Source: Flaveria trinervia
Taxonomy: Eukaryota > Streptophyta > Magnoliopsida > Asterales > Asteraceae
NCBI GenBank assembly: GCA_025506515.1
Contig: CM046458.1
Location: 39,297,082 to 39,361,081 of the forward strand
Direction: 5' to 3'
Length of the DNA: 64,000 bases
Part shown: positions 10,595 to 21,831 of the stretch, in pieces
Position numbering within the stretch: position 1 is the first letter of the stretch
How the letters are laid out: the number at the start of each line of letters is the position of its first letter
Notes under the pieces: generated by a model
Seen by the model: the letters and a program-made list of their open reading frames with translations, nothing else
Database searches by the model: none
What the model was told of the DNA's origin: nothing
Made by a program: the position numbers and the translations under genes

Positions 10595-13500
10595 CTATGA
10601 GTCTGTAAGACTCCTTGTATAGGCCTCAAGGAAGGTTACTTGTTCCTCCATGGTAAGCTCTTTTGCTTCTCCTTCAAAGAATGACTCTGGCCCATAATAC
10701 TCAGAGAGGTATTTGACCTGCTTCTCATTTTTTAGTTCCACAGTTGTTATGACTCTATATGCGAATTCATCTGGGTGAATACCCTCTAAGAACAACTGGA
10801 GCTCATTCTTTCTAACTTCCTCAAGCCTCCTATACACTAACCCCTTTTTCACCACTTCATTCTCCAGCATCTTTTGTGGGGTCAGTTTAGCTTTATAGGC
10901 TTTCTTGAAGTCATCTAGGATCTCCCAAGGTGATACTACAAAGGCCAGTGAGATCACTTCATCTACATCTTCTTTACTTGGCCAATGTATCTCTGTGGAA
11001 TATTTTTCTTTTGAATCCTATGAGACACCCTGGGATCAGGCCAAATCCTCACTCTCTCTTTTTGATATTGAAAGGTATGTCTAAGAGTGTATAATCTCTG
11101 AGCATGTTTCTTCATATTGATGATTGAAGATGTGGCAGCGTATGCTTTATCGACTCTTCTCAACGGTTCTCATCATGTCGTTTGTGAAGCTCTTCTTCTT
11201 CTAACTTCACTTTCACAATTTGCCTTTGAGATCAGGAGTAATTGTTGGAGAGTGACTTATGGCCTTAGGCAACTGTATAACAACTGAGATTGGCAGCCTG
11301 TCTTCATCTTCATCATTATGTTCTTCTTCCTCTTCTAGTCTCAGTACCCTTCTCCTCCTCTTCTGAGGTACATCATCGGCTATTGGAATTGTTTAGTGGG
11401 TTGTGGTTGTGGTGGTTTTGGTGTGGGAATTTGACAGGCTGTTCTAGCATTTTGGATGTAAGTGAGGCTTTAGATTGTTTGACCAGTTCAGTCCTGCTCC
11501 CAGCACCAGCTTCATTCAAGGCTTCAATGACCAGCCCTTTGGTATATACTTCAGTCGAACAGATCTTGGTGGTTATTGCCAAGATGCTGTCCCTGGACCA
11601 TGACTTGATTTCAATCAATGATCTTCCAAGATACTTAGCTATGAACCTGATCATGATTTCTAGCCTTTCCCTTTCCATCACACTGTAACTTGCCATCTTG
11701 CTTGGATTTCTTCAATCTCCAATCTTCTAATTTCTGAGTCAAGTTTTTCAGTGTCATGACCTTGCCTAAACAGCTATTCAATGATGTTATCCATTGATCG
11801 GTTGTGTTGGTCATCAGCCTCCTTCACCATTTTTTCCAACTCCTTCTCCTTCTTTCCACTCTTCCTTTTCTTGTATGTGACATGAAAGTCCTTAGTACTT
11901 TCAGCCACTTTCTCCATTTTAGCTTCCTTCTCCTTCTCCTTCTCAGGCTCTACACCCAACTCCTTTCATTTTCCACCTCTATCTCTTTTTTTCCCTTTCC
12001 CATCTTCAATCCTCTTTCATTTTGCTTTCAATGACTGAATCTCCCCCTTTTTGGTTGCATTGGTTGCAAGGGTTTGATTGTCAGAAAGCCTTTTGCTCAC
12101 ACTTCCTCTATCAAGGGTTGGATTACGAGGGAAGCCTCTCATCAAGGGTTTTAATTACTATATCAGTGATAATTGGTGTGATGAGAGGTAAGGAATTTTG
12201 AAAGATAGCAGCTATTTGCTCAGGGGGGTTCTATCCCTGAGAGATAGTGCCAGGAGTAGACGCATGTGGCTGAGTGTTTTGGAGTGGCTCTGTGTATAGG
12301 AGACCTTCAGAGGAAGGTGTCATCTGTTGGTGTATTGGGGCAGATGGACTTAGATCCTGAGACATTTTGGCAATCAGCTCGTTGAGTCTGCTTACCTCAT
12401 TCTCTAGGATGGTATTTTGGGCTAAAACATCATAGAAGAAGCCCAGGTCATCATCATGTTTGCTGAATCACCTGACCTCCTGATAGAATCAGGATGTACA
12501 TGCTCTGAGTGTAGATCAGTATTAGCATGTGCCCCTTGTTCTTTGTACTGGGGACTTCCTGCCTCAGACTATGTCCTTCATTGGCAGTTGCCTCTGGTGA
12601 GGTCTTATGGATGTTACCAACTCCATCCTGATCATATGCTGAAGCAGGAGAAGTGGCAGCCTCACCAGATGTTCTAATCTCCAGTTCTACACTTGGAGAT
12701 GGAAAAGTGTAACCCCTGTGTTGTGGGTTATCAGAAGCATTTTGATCCTCCCCCTTAATTTTTGAGGCTATCCCAGTTTTGAATGGTATCTGGGGAGGGG
12801 GTGAGGAATGCAACTGACTCAGCACTTTAGCAACAATCAGTGTTGGGCATTGAGGGGCGGTTGCATGTGGGGATTGGTCCAAAGCAGATTGCACCCGAGG
12901 TGAGTGGTGCGCTTCAATGGTAACCCTCTCAATTGAGATAGGCTCCAGTATGTGTGGATCCCCAATTGTGGTTGCAACAGGATCCTGTTGAGAGGATACC
13001 TGTGCGGCTTTAGCAGGTTAAGTCCATGGACATAACTGGGGGGTTATAACCAGTATGTATTTCTTGTGTTGTGGGTACAGGGGCATCCTCAAGGGACTTA
13101 TCTCCCTGAGCAGCCTTTTTGGGATTCTTGTGTTTGGGTTTGGTGGGGACTTTGGATTTGGAGTTGGTGGCTGTGGGTTCTAGCTGCGTGGGTTTTCGCA
13201 GCTTGGCAGCCTGTTTGAGTGACTGGTCTGAGTTGTGCCTGGAGTATACCTCAGGCAATACAGCCATGGCGGACTCCAAGGCCAACAAGTCCCTCAGCTT
13301 TCAGCTGGTTCTCTATAATGGCCATTATGAACCGTGGATATAATATCCATCGCTTAGCAATAGGGTTTATGGCCATATCCTTAAGTTCAAGAAATATTAT
13401 TGCAGAAAAATTTAAGTTTTGTTGCTTAAGGATAGAGAAGAATACCTGCTGCCACCTGGTTGACATTTGATCCCAAGAAGAAGTCTTAGGGGCTAGGCAT

Positions 13501-13922
13501 ACATTCACCATATGAAAAATAAGGCGTTCTGCGTCATGGAAATGCTTCTTTAGGATGGTAGAACGCTAAGGTACCCTGGTATCCATGGTGGCAAAGGATA
13601 GATCAGTGGTGCCCTTTGAATATCCAGCGGGAAGGTGGCATCATCCAGTTGTAGGGTTTGGCGAAGGATTTCCGGAGTGATGACCACCTTACGGTAGTTG
13701 ACGAACGACTGGAGAGCCTCGGTGTCATTTTCCCCAGTGATAAGGGTGATGTTCGTCCAGAATGATTTAGGGATTCGACATAAATGTTAGGATTGATAGG
13801 AAGGCCGTTTTGTATGGAGAATGGACCATTAGATCAATGTCAGTATCAAACTTCGTCCAGAAGGGTGATTTGGTAAGGTAGGCAACACAGTTGTGTCTTG
13901 GTTTAAGCTGCATGGTCGCCAT
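10595..13922 (-). pseudogene. SIRE ORF3 of element B, broken in several places
   Basis: Third ORF after pol, function unknown. I take ATG 13922-13920 (MATMQLKPRHNCVAYL) as the start because the same region is conserved in E at 63895 and resembles the start of Asteraceae homologues from memory; an upstream ATG at 13955 is also possible. Open pieces lie at 13955-13767, 13511-13251 (SWDQMSTRW, then ILYPRFIMAIIENQL at about 13340), 13288-13010 (Lys/Pro-rich), 12894-12454 (Ser/Pro-rich), 11959-11774 (Lys/Glu-rich), 11696-11373, 11163-10963 and 10957-10595 (YLSEYYGPESFF near the C-terminus). At least seven frame changes or stops separate them. The C-terminal stop is at 10595. Confidence 0.75.
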
Positions 13923-13989
13923 TAATGTGAGAGAAGGTTCGGAGTTTTTGAACATTAGGTTTGAGATAATGAAGCTTTGTAGGATTAGG

Positions 13990-13997
13990 TATTTATA
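13990..13997 (-). promoter_or_regulatory. candidate internal TATA box before ORF3 (element B)
   Basis: The minus strand reads CCCTATAAATACC here. The TATAAATA core is 68 nt before ATG 13922 and 77 nt before ATG 13913. The same TATAAATACC stands in E at 63821-63830 in the same place. Conservation in two decayed copies suggests a promoter for ORF3; no expression evidence is available. Confidence 0.55.
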
Positions 13998-14149
13998 GGG
14001 TATGGGTTATAAAACAACTGAAGGGTTTGGTTTTAATCATCAGTAGTTTTAAACGACTGATGACATGTATTAACCTTCAGATGTTGGAAACAACTGTGGA
14101 CTTGGTGTTAGTCATCAGTAGTTATGAGCTACAAAAGACATGGTTTTTT

Positions 14150-14370
14150 CATCAGTTGTTGTAAACGACTGAAGACTTGGTGTTAGTCATCAGTAGTGTG
14201 AAACTACTGAAGACATTGGTTTTGTCATCAGTTGTTGTAAACGACTGAAGACTTGGTGTTAGTCATCAGTAGTTGTGAAACTACTGAAGACATTGGTTTT
14301 GTCATCATTGTTGTAAACGACTGAAGACTTGGTGTTAGTCATCAGTAGTTGTGAACTACTGAAGACATTC
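14150..14370. repeat. 76-77 bp tandem repeat in B's spacer, about three copies
   Basis: Units begin CATCAGTTGTTGTAAACGAC at about 14150, 14226 and (slightly altered) 14303. Each unit carries one TGTAAACGACTGAAGAC half and one AAACTACTGAAGACATTG half. A fainter unit precedes it from about 14085. Confidence 0.8.
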
Positions 14371-14674
14371 GTTTTGCTTCAGTTTTTTAAGATGAAACAG
14401 CAGTTGTAAAACGACTGAAGAGAAGATTCCCATCAGTAGTTTCCGTCAATTCTTAGCTTTTCAGCTGTTTCATACTGTCCTCAACACTTACTCATCAGTC
14501 TTTTTGGCTGTTTTCAGTTGTTTCATAGGACATCAGTACTTATCTGTTTTTACTAACATCATAGTTATAACTACATCAGTAGTTTTAACAGAATCAATAC
14601 TTATTTGTGACATGTTTACTAATGATCATCAGTACTTGTTTACTGAGATCATCAGTAGTTGTCACTTATTCTAG

Positions 14675-16102
14675 CTACAGCATACCAAGCCTTAACACTA
14701 GGTTTTGGGAAGTTGAACTATCCAAAGGCTTAGTAAAAATGTCTGCAAGCTCATCAGCACTAGGCACAAACTTTGGATCAATCAGACCTTTTTCAAAACA
14801 GTCCCTAATAAAATGGTGTCTGATCTCTATATTTTTGGTCCTAGAATGCTGGACAGGATTCTTGACAATGCAAAGAGCTGAAGCACTGTCCATTAATAAT
14901 GGAGTCTTAGTCTCTGTAATGCCATAATCCAAAAGTTGGTTCTGAAGCCAGAGTACCTGAGATGTACAACTTGCAGCAGCAATGTACTCTGCTTCAGCAG
15001 TGGATGTAGCAATAGATGTTTGTTTCTTACTCTGCCAAGAAATCAAACAGTTGCCTAGGAATTGACATCCACCAGAAGTTGACTTTCTGGTTAACTTACA
15101 CCCTGCATAGTCGCTATCAAAAAAAGCAACTAATTTGCAAGAGTGTCCAGTGGAATACCATAAACCTAGAGATTGTGTACCTTGCAGATATCTAAAGATC
15201 CTCTTGACTGCAATCAAATGAGACTCTTTAGGAGCAACCTGAAATCTAGCACAAACACAAGTTGCAAACATGATATCTGGTCTAGAAGCTGTTAAGTACA
15301 TCAAGGACCCAATCATACATCTGTAAAGTGCTTCATCAATAGCTTTACCTTTCTGGTCTGCATACAGTTGAGTGGTGTGGCACATGGGAGTAGAACAGGG
15401 CTTAAAGTTTTGTAAATCAAACTTATTCAAAAGATCTTTTGTATATTTAGACTGATGAATGAAACTCCCATCAGCCTTTTGTTTGATTTGCAATCCTAGA
15501 AAGAACTGTAATTCTCCCATTGCACTCATTTCAAACTTCTTTTGCATTAAATTGGTAAAATCATCACACAACTGGGGATCAGAGGATGCAAAAATAATGT
15601 CATCAACATATATTTGAACAAGTAGCTTATGCTGATCCACCTTCTTAATGAACAAAGTTTTATCTATGGAGCCTCTAGTTGAATTATTTTGAAGAAGAAA
15701 ATTTGATAATGTCTCATACCAGGCTCTAGGAGCTTGTTTCAACCCATAAAGAGCCTTATCAAGCTTGTATACCCAATTTGGATGTTTATTATCCTCAAAA
15801 CCTGGTGGTTGACACACATAAACCTCTTCTTTTATTTTACCATATAAAAATGCACTTTTAACATCCATTTGAAAAACTTTAAGATTGTGGAATACAGCAT
15901 AGGCTAAGAACAATCTAATTGCCTCCAATCTGGCTACAGGAGCAAAGGTTTCATCATAATCCATACCTTCTTCCTGTGCAAACCCCTGAACAACCAGTCT
16001 GGCCTTGTTCTGAACAATAAGCCCATTTTCATCTGTTTTATTCCTAAACACCCATTTAGTGCCTATTGCACACTTACCTGGGGGTAGAGGACCAGTTCCC
16101 AC
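14675..16102 (-). CDS. copia reverse transcriptase-RNaseH of element B, open 475 codons
   Basis: Open frame covering RT and RNaseH, the C-terminal part of a copia pol polyprotein. Visible in order: GTKWVFRNKTDENG, KARLVVQGFAQEEGMDY, QMDVKSAFLYG, YGLKQAPRAWY, the RT catalytic YVDD at 15610-15599, FLGLQIKQ, IGSLMYLTASRPDIMF, and RNaseH with DSDYAG, a STAEAEY motif and MDSASA. It ends KPLDSS... LRLGML. It would normally be made by proteolysis of a gag-pol polyprotein; here the frame is cut off upstream by breaks in integrase, so the Met at 16102 is only the first one in the open stretch. RNaseH has MDSASA where many copia elements have CDN. It is the best preserved gene in the window. Confidence 0.9.
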   Translation of the reverse strand: MGTGPLPPGKCAIGTKWVFRNKTDENGLIVQNKARLVVQGFAQEEGMDYDETFAPVARLEAIRLFLAYAVFHNLKVFQMDVKSAFLYGKIKEEVYVCQPPGFEDNKHPNWVYKLDKALYGLKQAPRAWYETLSNFLLQNNSTRGSIDKTLFIKKVDQHKLLVQIYVDDIIFASSDPQLCDDFTNLMQKKFEMSAMGELQFFLGLQIKQKADGSFIHQSKYTKDLLNKFDLQNFKPCSTPMCHTTQLYADQKGKAIDEALYRCMIGSLMYLTASRPDIMFATCVCARFQVAPKESHLIAVKRIFRYLQGTQSLGLWYSTGHSCKLVAFFDSDYAGCKLTRKSTSGGCQFLGNCLISWQSKKQTSIATSTAEAEYIAAASCTSQVLWLQNQLLDYGITETKTPLLMDSASALCIVKNPVQHSRTKNIEIRHHFIRDCFEKGLIDPKFVPSADELADIFTKPLDSSTSQNLVLRLGML

Positions 16103-17820
16103 ACTTGTGCTTGTTGAACTGAATTACCTCAAGCTGCATGGCTTCAACCATCCATTGTCCCTTAAAGCAATGTGATAGTTCTTTGGCTCTTGCTGACTAA
16201 TGAAGACAGCATAGGAGCAGAAATTGGACAATTGACTTCTTGTTGAACTCCAGCATTGATATCACCAATGATTTAAGACATTGGGTGATTCTTCAGCTCT
16301 TGATAAACAATGAGATCTGTGCAAGTGTTTGTAGGACCTTCAGCAGCAGCAGATGTTCATGCAGACTCTTGAAACCAAGAATTAGATGGTAACTGAAAAG
16401 ATGTAGAGGAATCAGAGATCTCATCAGCATTTGTTGTGGATGGAACTGCTGCAGCTACAGGAACATCAAATTTAGCAGACACAGGCAGTTGGTCACTAAA
16501 CTTGAATAGCTGAGTATTGATATTATCATCATCATCAATACTACCAGGTGGATAACTGTTGACAGGAGCAACAGCTGAAGCCTGATAAGGAACATATTGC
16601 AGTATGTCCAAATCAAATAACTCCACAGGGTTTTGTGGAATCTTGTCCTTTGGAGATTCATTAAACTTCACATGTAGAGTCTCTTCAATTATCTTTGTTC
16701 TGTAGTTGAAGACTCTGTATGCCTTGCAAGTAGATGAATAACCAACAAAATACCCTGCATCCACCTTAGGATCAAATTTGTGGAGTTGATCCTTTGTGTT
16801 GAGAATGAAACAAGGACACCCAAAAGCTCTGAAAAATGAAATTAGAGGAGCCAAATGATGTAGAACTTCATATGGAGTCTTCATCAACCTCTGATTTACT
16901 AAGGCTATATTCTGCACATAGCAAGTGTGTTAACAGCTTCAGCCCAAAAGGTCAGTGGCAAACCAGAGTCAGCCAACATGGACCTTGCAGCTTCAATTAG
17001 GGTCATGTTCTTTCTCTCTACTACTCCATTTTGTTTGGAGTCCTTGGGATGCTACTGCCTCTTGATTCCCTTGAGAGATAAAAATCATCAAGTTTATGGT
17101 TTCTGAATTCTGTTCCATTATCACTTCTGATACACTTGACAGATAGGGAATACTGCTCTAACATACAACACAAAGTTATAATCGTCTAAGCAGCCTCATC
17201 CTTTGAATGCAAGAAGAAAGTCCATACAAATCTGGAGTAATCATCCACAATTACCAGACAGTATTTCTTCTTTGCCATACTCATACTCACACAGGACCAA
17301 AGATATCCATGTGTAGTAATTGCAAGCAGGCAATGGACTTAGGTTCTTCAATAGGAGGGAATAAGACTTTATGCTGTTTTCCTTTCAAACAAGCAGTGCA
17401 GTTGTCTTCAATCTAAACTCTTCATAGGCAAACCCTTACTAAACCATGATGTATCAGCTGATTCAAGTTTTTAAGATTCACATGACCCAGCCTTCTATGC
17501 CATAGAATAGATTCTTGAGGAGAAGCCTTGGAAAATAGGCAAGGATGGCCTTGAGATCTATTTTCTTGGAAAGATCTAAGGCATACACTCTTCCTGTCCT
17601 GTTGGCCCTCAGGAGAGTGTGATCATCCAACACTTTATCAATCAAACTCAGAACTTTGGATGACAGAATCCTACAGTTCTGACTAGTGAAAAAAGCAACA
17701 TGGCCTTATCACACATTTGACTGACACTCAAGAGATTGTACTTGAGATTTCACATGGTTAACATCATCAAACCTTATTTAACCATTGGAGACAAAGCCTT
17801 TGCCAATGATGTAACCCTTA
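16103..17820 (-). pseudogene. copia integrase and linker of element B, broken
   Basis: The integrase zinc region is seen near 17500 (LWHRRLGHVNLK on the minus strand), then the core through several frames. The linker after integrase is open at 16917-16357, with FRAFGCPCFILNTKDQLHKF, DAGYFVGYSS and KAYRVFNY, the usual copia post-integrase block, followed by an acidic Ser/Pro-rich tail. Stops and indels in the core make it inactive. E has the same domains at 60133-61910. Confidence 0.75.
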
Positions 17821-17990
17821 GCATCATTGCCAAAAGAAACAAACCCCTTCTTTCCTAGAGAGTAATCATGAAGAAGAGAGCTGGTCCCTATCATATGCAT
17901 AGATCCTCCACTGTCAACATACTAGATGCTACTGTGGCATGCTGAAGAACCCTGCAATCATAATAAATAGTAGTTTTTTTGAGACCCAAA
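17821..17990 (-). pseudogene. copia protease of element B
   Basis: The active-site motif YVDSGGSMHM is on the minus strand with the catalytic Asp at 17915-17913, followed by GKKGFVSFGNDAKGYIIGKG. The usual Trp before YVDSG is a stop codon here, whereas E keeps Trp. The motif has Gly where many copia proteases have Cys (DSGCS), and E shares that change. Confidence 0.7.
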
Positions 17991-18429
17991 CCTTTTTGGT
18001 TTTGGGTCTGTTCACATCAACAGATGGTAAACTAACAGATTTGCTATGAAGAACAGCCTGAGGGGATAGAGATGGTGAAGAAGAAGAATCCTTTGGCATG
18101 GATTTTCTTCTCTGTGGTTTCAGCCAGGAGCATCTAATTGCTTGACTCTCCCCAATAGATGTTGAACCATCATAACAAGTTGTGTCTGATTCTGTGATAA
18201 AGCCTTCAGCTTATCAGACACATTAGTGCTTGAGATTGATGGATTCCTATGTTGTACCATCTCCCTTTGAGCAACCTCAGCTGTTTCCTGATTAACCCCT
18301 TCCTTTTTGGATTTTGGGGTTACAGGTTTTGATGTTACTGGTACAAACTTGCTTTCAAACTCAGTTTTCATTTTATCCATTTTCTTTTAATGTTCTCATT
18401 GTGTTTGAGTTTGGAGCCCTTTTATACTA

Positions 18430-18471
18430 GCAATCATCAGTAAGATGATTGAATAAGCCACATATTTCACA
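18430..18471 (-). other. second gag zinc knuckle (element B)
   Basis: CEICGLFNHLTDDC on the minus strand fits C-x2-C-x4-H-x4-C. E has the same feature at 59393-59434 (CEICGKFNHLSDEC). It lies beside a cluster of CTGAAGA/CAGTAGTT motifs (about 18485-18720). Confidence 0.85.
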
Positions 18472-19743
18472 TGGCTTTTTCTTCATCTTAAGTTGATCAT
18501 CTGCTGAAGAAGATGAAACTACTGAAGACTTATTCTTCAGCAGTTTGCGACCAGTACTAGCAGTTTTCTTCCTTGCAGTACATGCTTTCTTGATATCTTC
18601 TTCAGTAGTTTTCCTACCCTTTCTACTGGCAGTTTTCTTTCCTTTAGTACATCCAGTAGTTGGGTTTGTTCTCTAGGTGTTATGACTTGCTCTTTAGTAC
18701 TCTCAGTACTTTGTGAAATACCACCTAGAGTGATCACCCTTTTGATCATGTGAGTGTCAGCATTTGAACCATCCACATCAGCTGATAGGTTTTGGGAGGA
18801 ATTAATGCTGACTCTAACCTCTGATGGTGCTGTATCAGATAGTAGATCACATGATGAAAAGGATTGGTTATTGCTTTTCCATCAGATTCTACTCTGCTCT
18901 GGGAGTAAAATCTGTAAGAGGAGCAGTGTGATTATAACCAATGCCAAACTTCACATTGGAAGCAGACTGCTTACTAAGAAGCATTTCAAAACCCTTGCAG
19001 GAATGTACCCATCGATCACACTCTACCTGGGTAGCTGCAAGTGTTTCTTTGAGGTCTCTGTACTTTTCTAGAAGTACCTCTTCCCTAGCCTTATCATCAG
19101 TGATTTGGCATTTAAGTTTGTAAGTCTCATCATTCTTATCATTAAGCACAGACTCAAATTAGCTTTTCTTTTGGATATTATTTGTTCTAGCTCAATGTTC
19201 TCGTTAATTAAAGCTACATTTGCTTCTCTAATAGATGCAAATGTGCTATGCATGTTTCAGAACATAGCTTGGCTTTGGCTCAGAGGATATCTGTGATACC
19301 TGTGGTGTGGAGGCATTAGAGGATGAGGTATCAGCAGACTCCAGGGCCATAAGAGCAAGGTTTCCAAAAGGATTGTCAACACCATGTTGACCAGCACCAG
19401 AAAACAATTGTTCATGACCAGACATATCATCTGGTAAACTGCTCCAGTCAACAACTCCTGGGGTGAAAAAGCTGTGTTGTTGAGGTTGAGATTGTTGATG
19501 AGATTGGGAAGGTTGAGGCTCAGGAAGAGTAGGTGGTTGTTGAGCAATGGGTACTTGAACTTGACTGGTTTGTGGCATGTAATAGCAGGGATATTGATAT
19601 GGCATTGGACCCTAAGGGACAAAATATGCAGGAGATAGAGGTTGTGATTGATAACCAGAACTAGCAGGATGTTGCCCTCTGTTTTGTTGAATATTACTTG
19701 GAAATGTCACAAAGGGTGAAGAGGAGTTAGATCCAGATGATCT

Positions 19744-19785
19744 ACACTCTCTTGCAAAGTGCACAAGCCTGTGGCATTTGTGACA
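19744..19785 (-). other. first gag zinc knuckle (element B)
   Basis: CHKCHRLVHFAREC on the minus strand fits C-x2-C-x4-H-x4-C and would bind RNA. The usual Gly before His is Val in B but Gly in E (58108-58149). Confidence 0.88.
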
Positions 19786-21032
19786 CCTCAACTTACTCTT
19801 GTCAAAACCAACTTTGAGATCTAAGAGTTCTCTTGTAGAACTTCTGAGATCTGATATTAATCAAGGCCATTTGGCTCAGAATATCCATCTCTTCTAAGTC
19901 ATCATCAGCTATACCTTTCAAATCATCCATAACAAAGCACAAATTGTCACTATTACAGCCTGACTCACTATCAACACTCACAAATGCATGATTAGAACTG
20001 TTTGAAGAGAAATCTATATGCACATCATATTACTTTCTGATGCAGCATATTCTGACTAATGACCGACCAAGGCAGTGTTCCCTGGTACAAAGTCTTCAGT
20101 GAGCTTTCCTGATAATGCCAGTTTCCTTTTCTGCTCTATCTCTCTTTCAAATGTAAGCAGTTTCCCATGAAGTTGGGTGAGAGATAGGCTATCCAGATTT
20201 GCATTAGAGCGTAGGACAATTTTATATGTGTCCCATCTCTCAGGCAGTGATCTGAGGAATCTGTGGTTCATCTGGCTATTAGTGTATTCATGTTTGACCA
20301 TTTTCAGCTCAGAGATCAAACATGAAAAACGCTCAAACTGTTGAGTCAGAGTCTCACCCTTCTATGAGCAAATGTCTCATATTGTTGGGCAAGTATTTCC
20401 CTATTGTTTGCTAAGACCTCATCAGTACCACCAAATTGGTCTTTCAGTGCCTTCTAGAGGTCATGAGCAGTTTCATGATGCATAAGCCCAGAATAGATTT
20501 CATTAGGCAGTGCCATGGCCAGAATTCCATGAGCTTTAGCATCAATCTCAAACAGTTTTCGATCCTCATCAGAGTATTGTTCCTTCTTCTTCGGAACCAT
20601 TTGGTTGGTTTTCGGATTGTTCACCATAGGCTTATGTGTACCATGTACCACAGATGCCAACAACCTGAACTGTTAACAGATAGGTGGTGGAGCATTCTTC
20701 GTTGCCATATGTTATACTCAGTCCTAACCAGCATCGGAGGCTTGGTTGAGGAACCGGTATTGTGAGGGTCATTAGAAGGAGTAGTCATATTCAGAATTCA
20801 GACAAATTCAAGGTAAATAAAGTAAATCTAGCTCAAAACCACTTAGTTACTCAAACAAAATGGCCAGAAGCAACAAAAACTCAATCTCTATAACCGATTC
20901 TTGCAAATTTGCTAATTCGATCAAACGTAGATAACAAAAGAACAGTTTCAATGCAAATTGCTAATTCGATCAAACGTAGATAACAAAAGAACAGTTCAAT
21001 GATCAATTGTTAAATCGATCAATGATTAACCA

Positions 21033-21044
21033 GCTCTGATACCA
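21033..21044 (-). promoter_or_regulatory. primer-binding site of element B (iMet-tRNA)
   Basis: Minus strand TGGTATCAGAGC, two bases (AA) after the LTR end. This is the standard plant initiator Met-tRNA primer site. The bases between here and the gag ATG at 20788 are a short leader with no ORF. Confidence 0.9.
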
Positions 21045-21046
21045 TT

Positions 21047-21831
21047 TGTTAAGATCTCAGCATCTAGTTTGATCAATTAGATTGGATTTGCAGCGGAATG
21101 AGCTCACGAAATAACAAATTTAAACAAGAACACACGAAATTTATCAATGAAACAGTGTTTGTTATAGAGAGAGAATTCCTGCCAAAAGGAATATATTCAT
21201 TCAATACACGCTTCGGCTAGCTTCACATGCCGTTACAATTAGGTCATCTTTCCTTTTATAAGGGAAGCTGATGTCAGCTGATGTCACTTGACAGTGACAT
21301 CTAACTGTTATTTAACTACTGAAAGTTAACACAACTACTGAAGATGTCAAACAGCTGACATCTTCTTACAAAAATACCAAGTGTAACTATCACTACAACT
21401 ACTGAAAAGAACTACTGAAACAACAACGACTGAAGAACATGCTCTTCAGTCATTTTACAAGTACTGAAATAGAAAATAAAACTACTGAAAGGAAACCATC
21501 AGAACAACTGAAGAATGCTTCTTCAGCTGTTGTGACAAACTCTAAAGGCTTCAGTACTTGGACTTCTTGAACTTCAGCTGTTGTCATCAGCTGATGTCTT
21601 CAGATGTTGTCTTCAGTCTTTGTACTTCAGCTGTTGATCTTCAGTACTTTAGTCTTCATCTTTTGATCTTCAGACTTTGGTCTTCAGCTGTTGAAGTCTT
21701 TAGTACTTTAGTCTTTAGCTGTTGATCTTCAGACTTTGTCAAACAGCTCATCAAGTCTTCAGCAGTTGTTGTGATGTCTTGTTGGACTTAAGGTTTTTCT
21801 GATCTGGCTCATTGGTTCTTTTGGTCCTGCA
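21047..21831 (-). repeat. 5' LTR of element B
   Basis: 785 bp; begins TGCAGGACC on the minus strand (the 3' LTR has TGTTGGAC) and ends TTAACA at the PBS. A TATAAAAG candidate promoter box is on the minus strand at 21260-21253. Upstream in U3 stand a palindrome (21280-21301) and the CTGAAGA/CAGTAGTT motif field. Confidence 0.92.
21280..21301. promoter_or_regulatory. U3 palindrome GATGTCACT-n4-AGTGACATC (element B)
   Basis: Perfect 9-bp inverted repeat with a 4-base centre, about 20 bp from the TATA box of the LTR. It is perfect also in E (56718-56739) and has one mismatch in B's 3' LTR (9811-9832). A transcription-factor site is a reasonable guess. Confidence 0.6.

Larger units (their letters stand above)
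13923..14674 (-). other. pol-ORF3 spacer of element B
   Basis: Non-coding 0.75 kb between the RT-RNaseH stop and ORF3. It is filled with the same short motifs as the LTR (CAGTAGTT, ACGACTGAAGAC, ACTACTGAAGAC), many as near palindromes, and contains a 76-bp tandem repeat and a TATA box. The equivalent in E is 63272-63894. Confidence 0.75.
18000..20788 (-). pseudogene. long gag of element B, broken
   Basis: It starts at ATG 20788-20786 (MTTPSNDPHNTGSS). Pieces: 20663-20454 (matrix-like N-terminal part, KKEQYSDED, ILAMALPNEIYSGL) ending in TAG; 20319-20056 (RFLRSLPERWDTY, a copia gag hallmark); 20023-19802; zinc knuckle 1 at 19785-19744; a Pro/Gln-rich part 19605-19246 ; coiled-coil parts 19253-18889 with CDRWVHSCKGFEM; zinc knuckle 2 at 18471-18430; and 18380-18120. 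About 2.7 kb is long for a copia gag but normal for SIRE elements. One base is missing near 20665 compared with E. Confidence 0.8.
9580..21831 (-). mobile_element. complete SIRE-type copia element B (12.25 kb)
   Basis: Two direct LTRs of 785 bp each (9580-10364 and 21047-21831) begin TG and end CA on the minus strand and are flanked by the perfect 5-bp duplication GAAAC. Inside, in minus order: PBS, gag with two zinc knuckles, protease, integrase, RT-RNaseH, spacer with TATA box, ORF3, PPT. The size, iMet PBS, long gag and third ORF fit the SIRE/Sirevirus lineage. Gag, integrase and ORF3 are broken, so the copy is defective, but RT-RNaseH is open. It sits inside ORF3 of copy A. Confidence 0.92.

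Noticed and set aside
10595..13922. ORF3 as a true envelope gene
   Set aside because: Position is env-like, but I see no signal peptide, membrane anchor or glycoprotein-like cysteine pattern in the readable parts.
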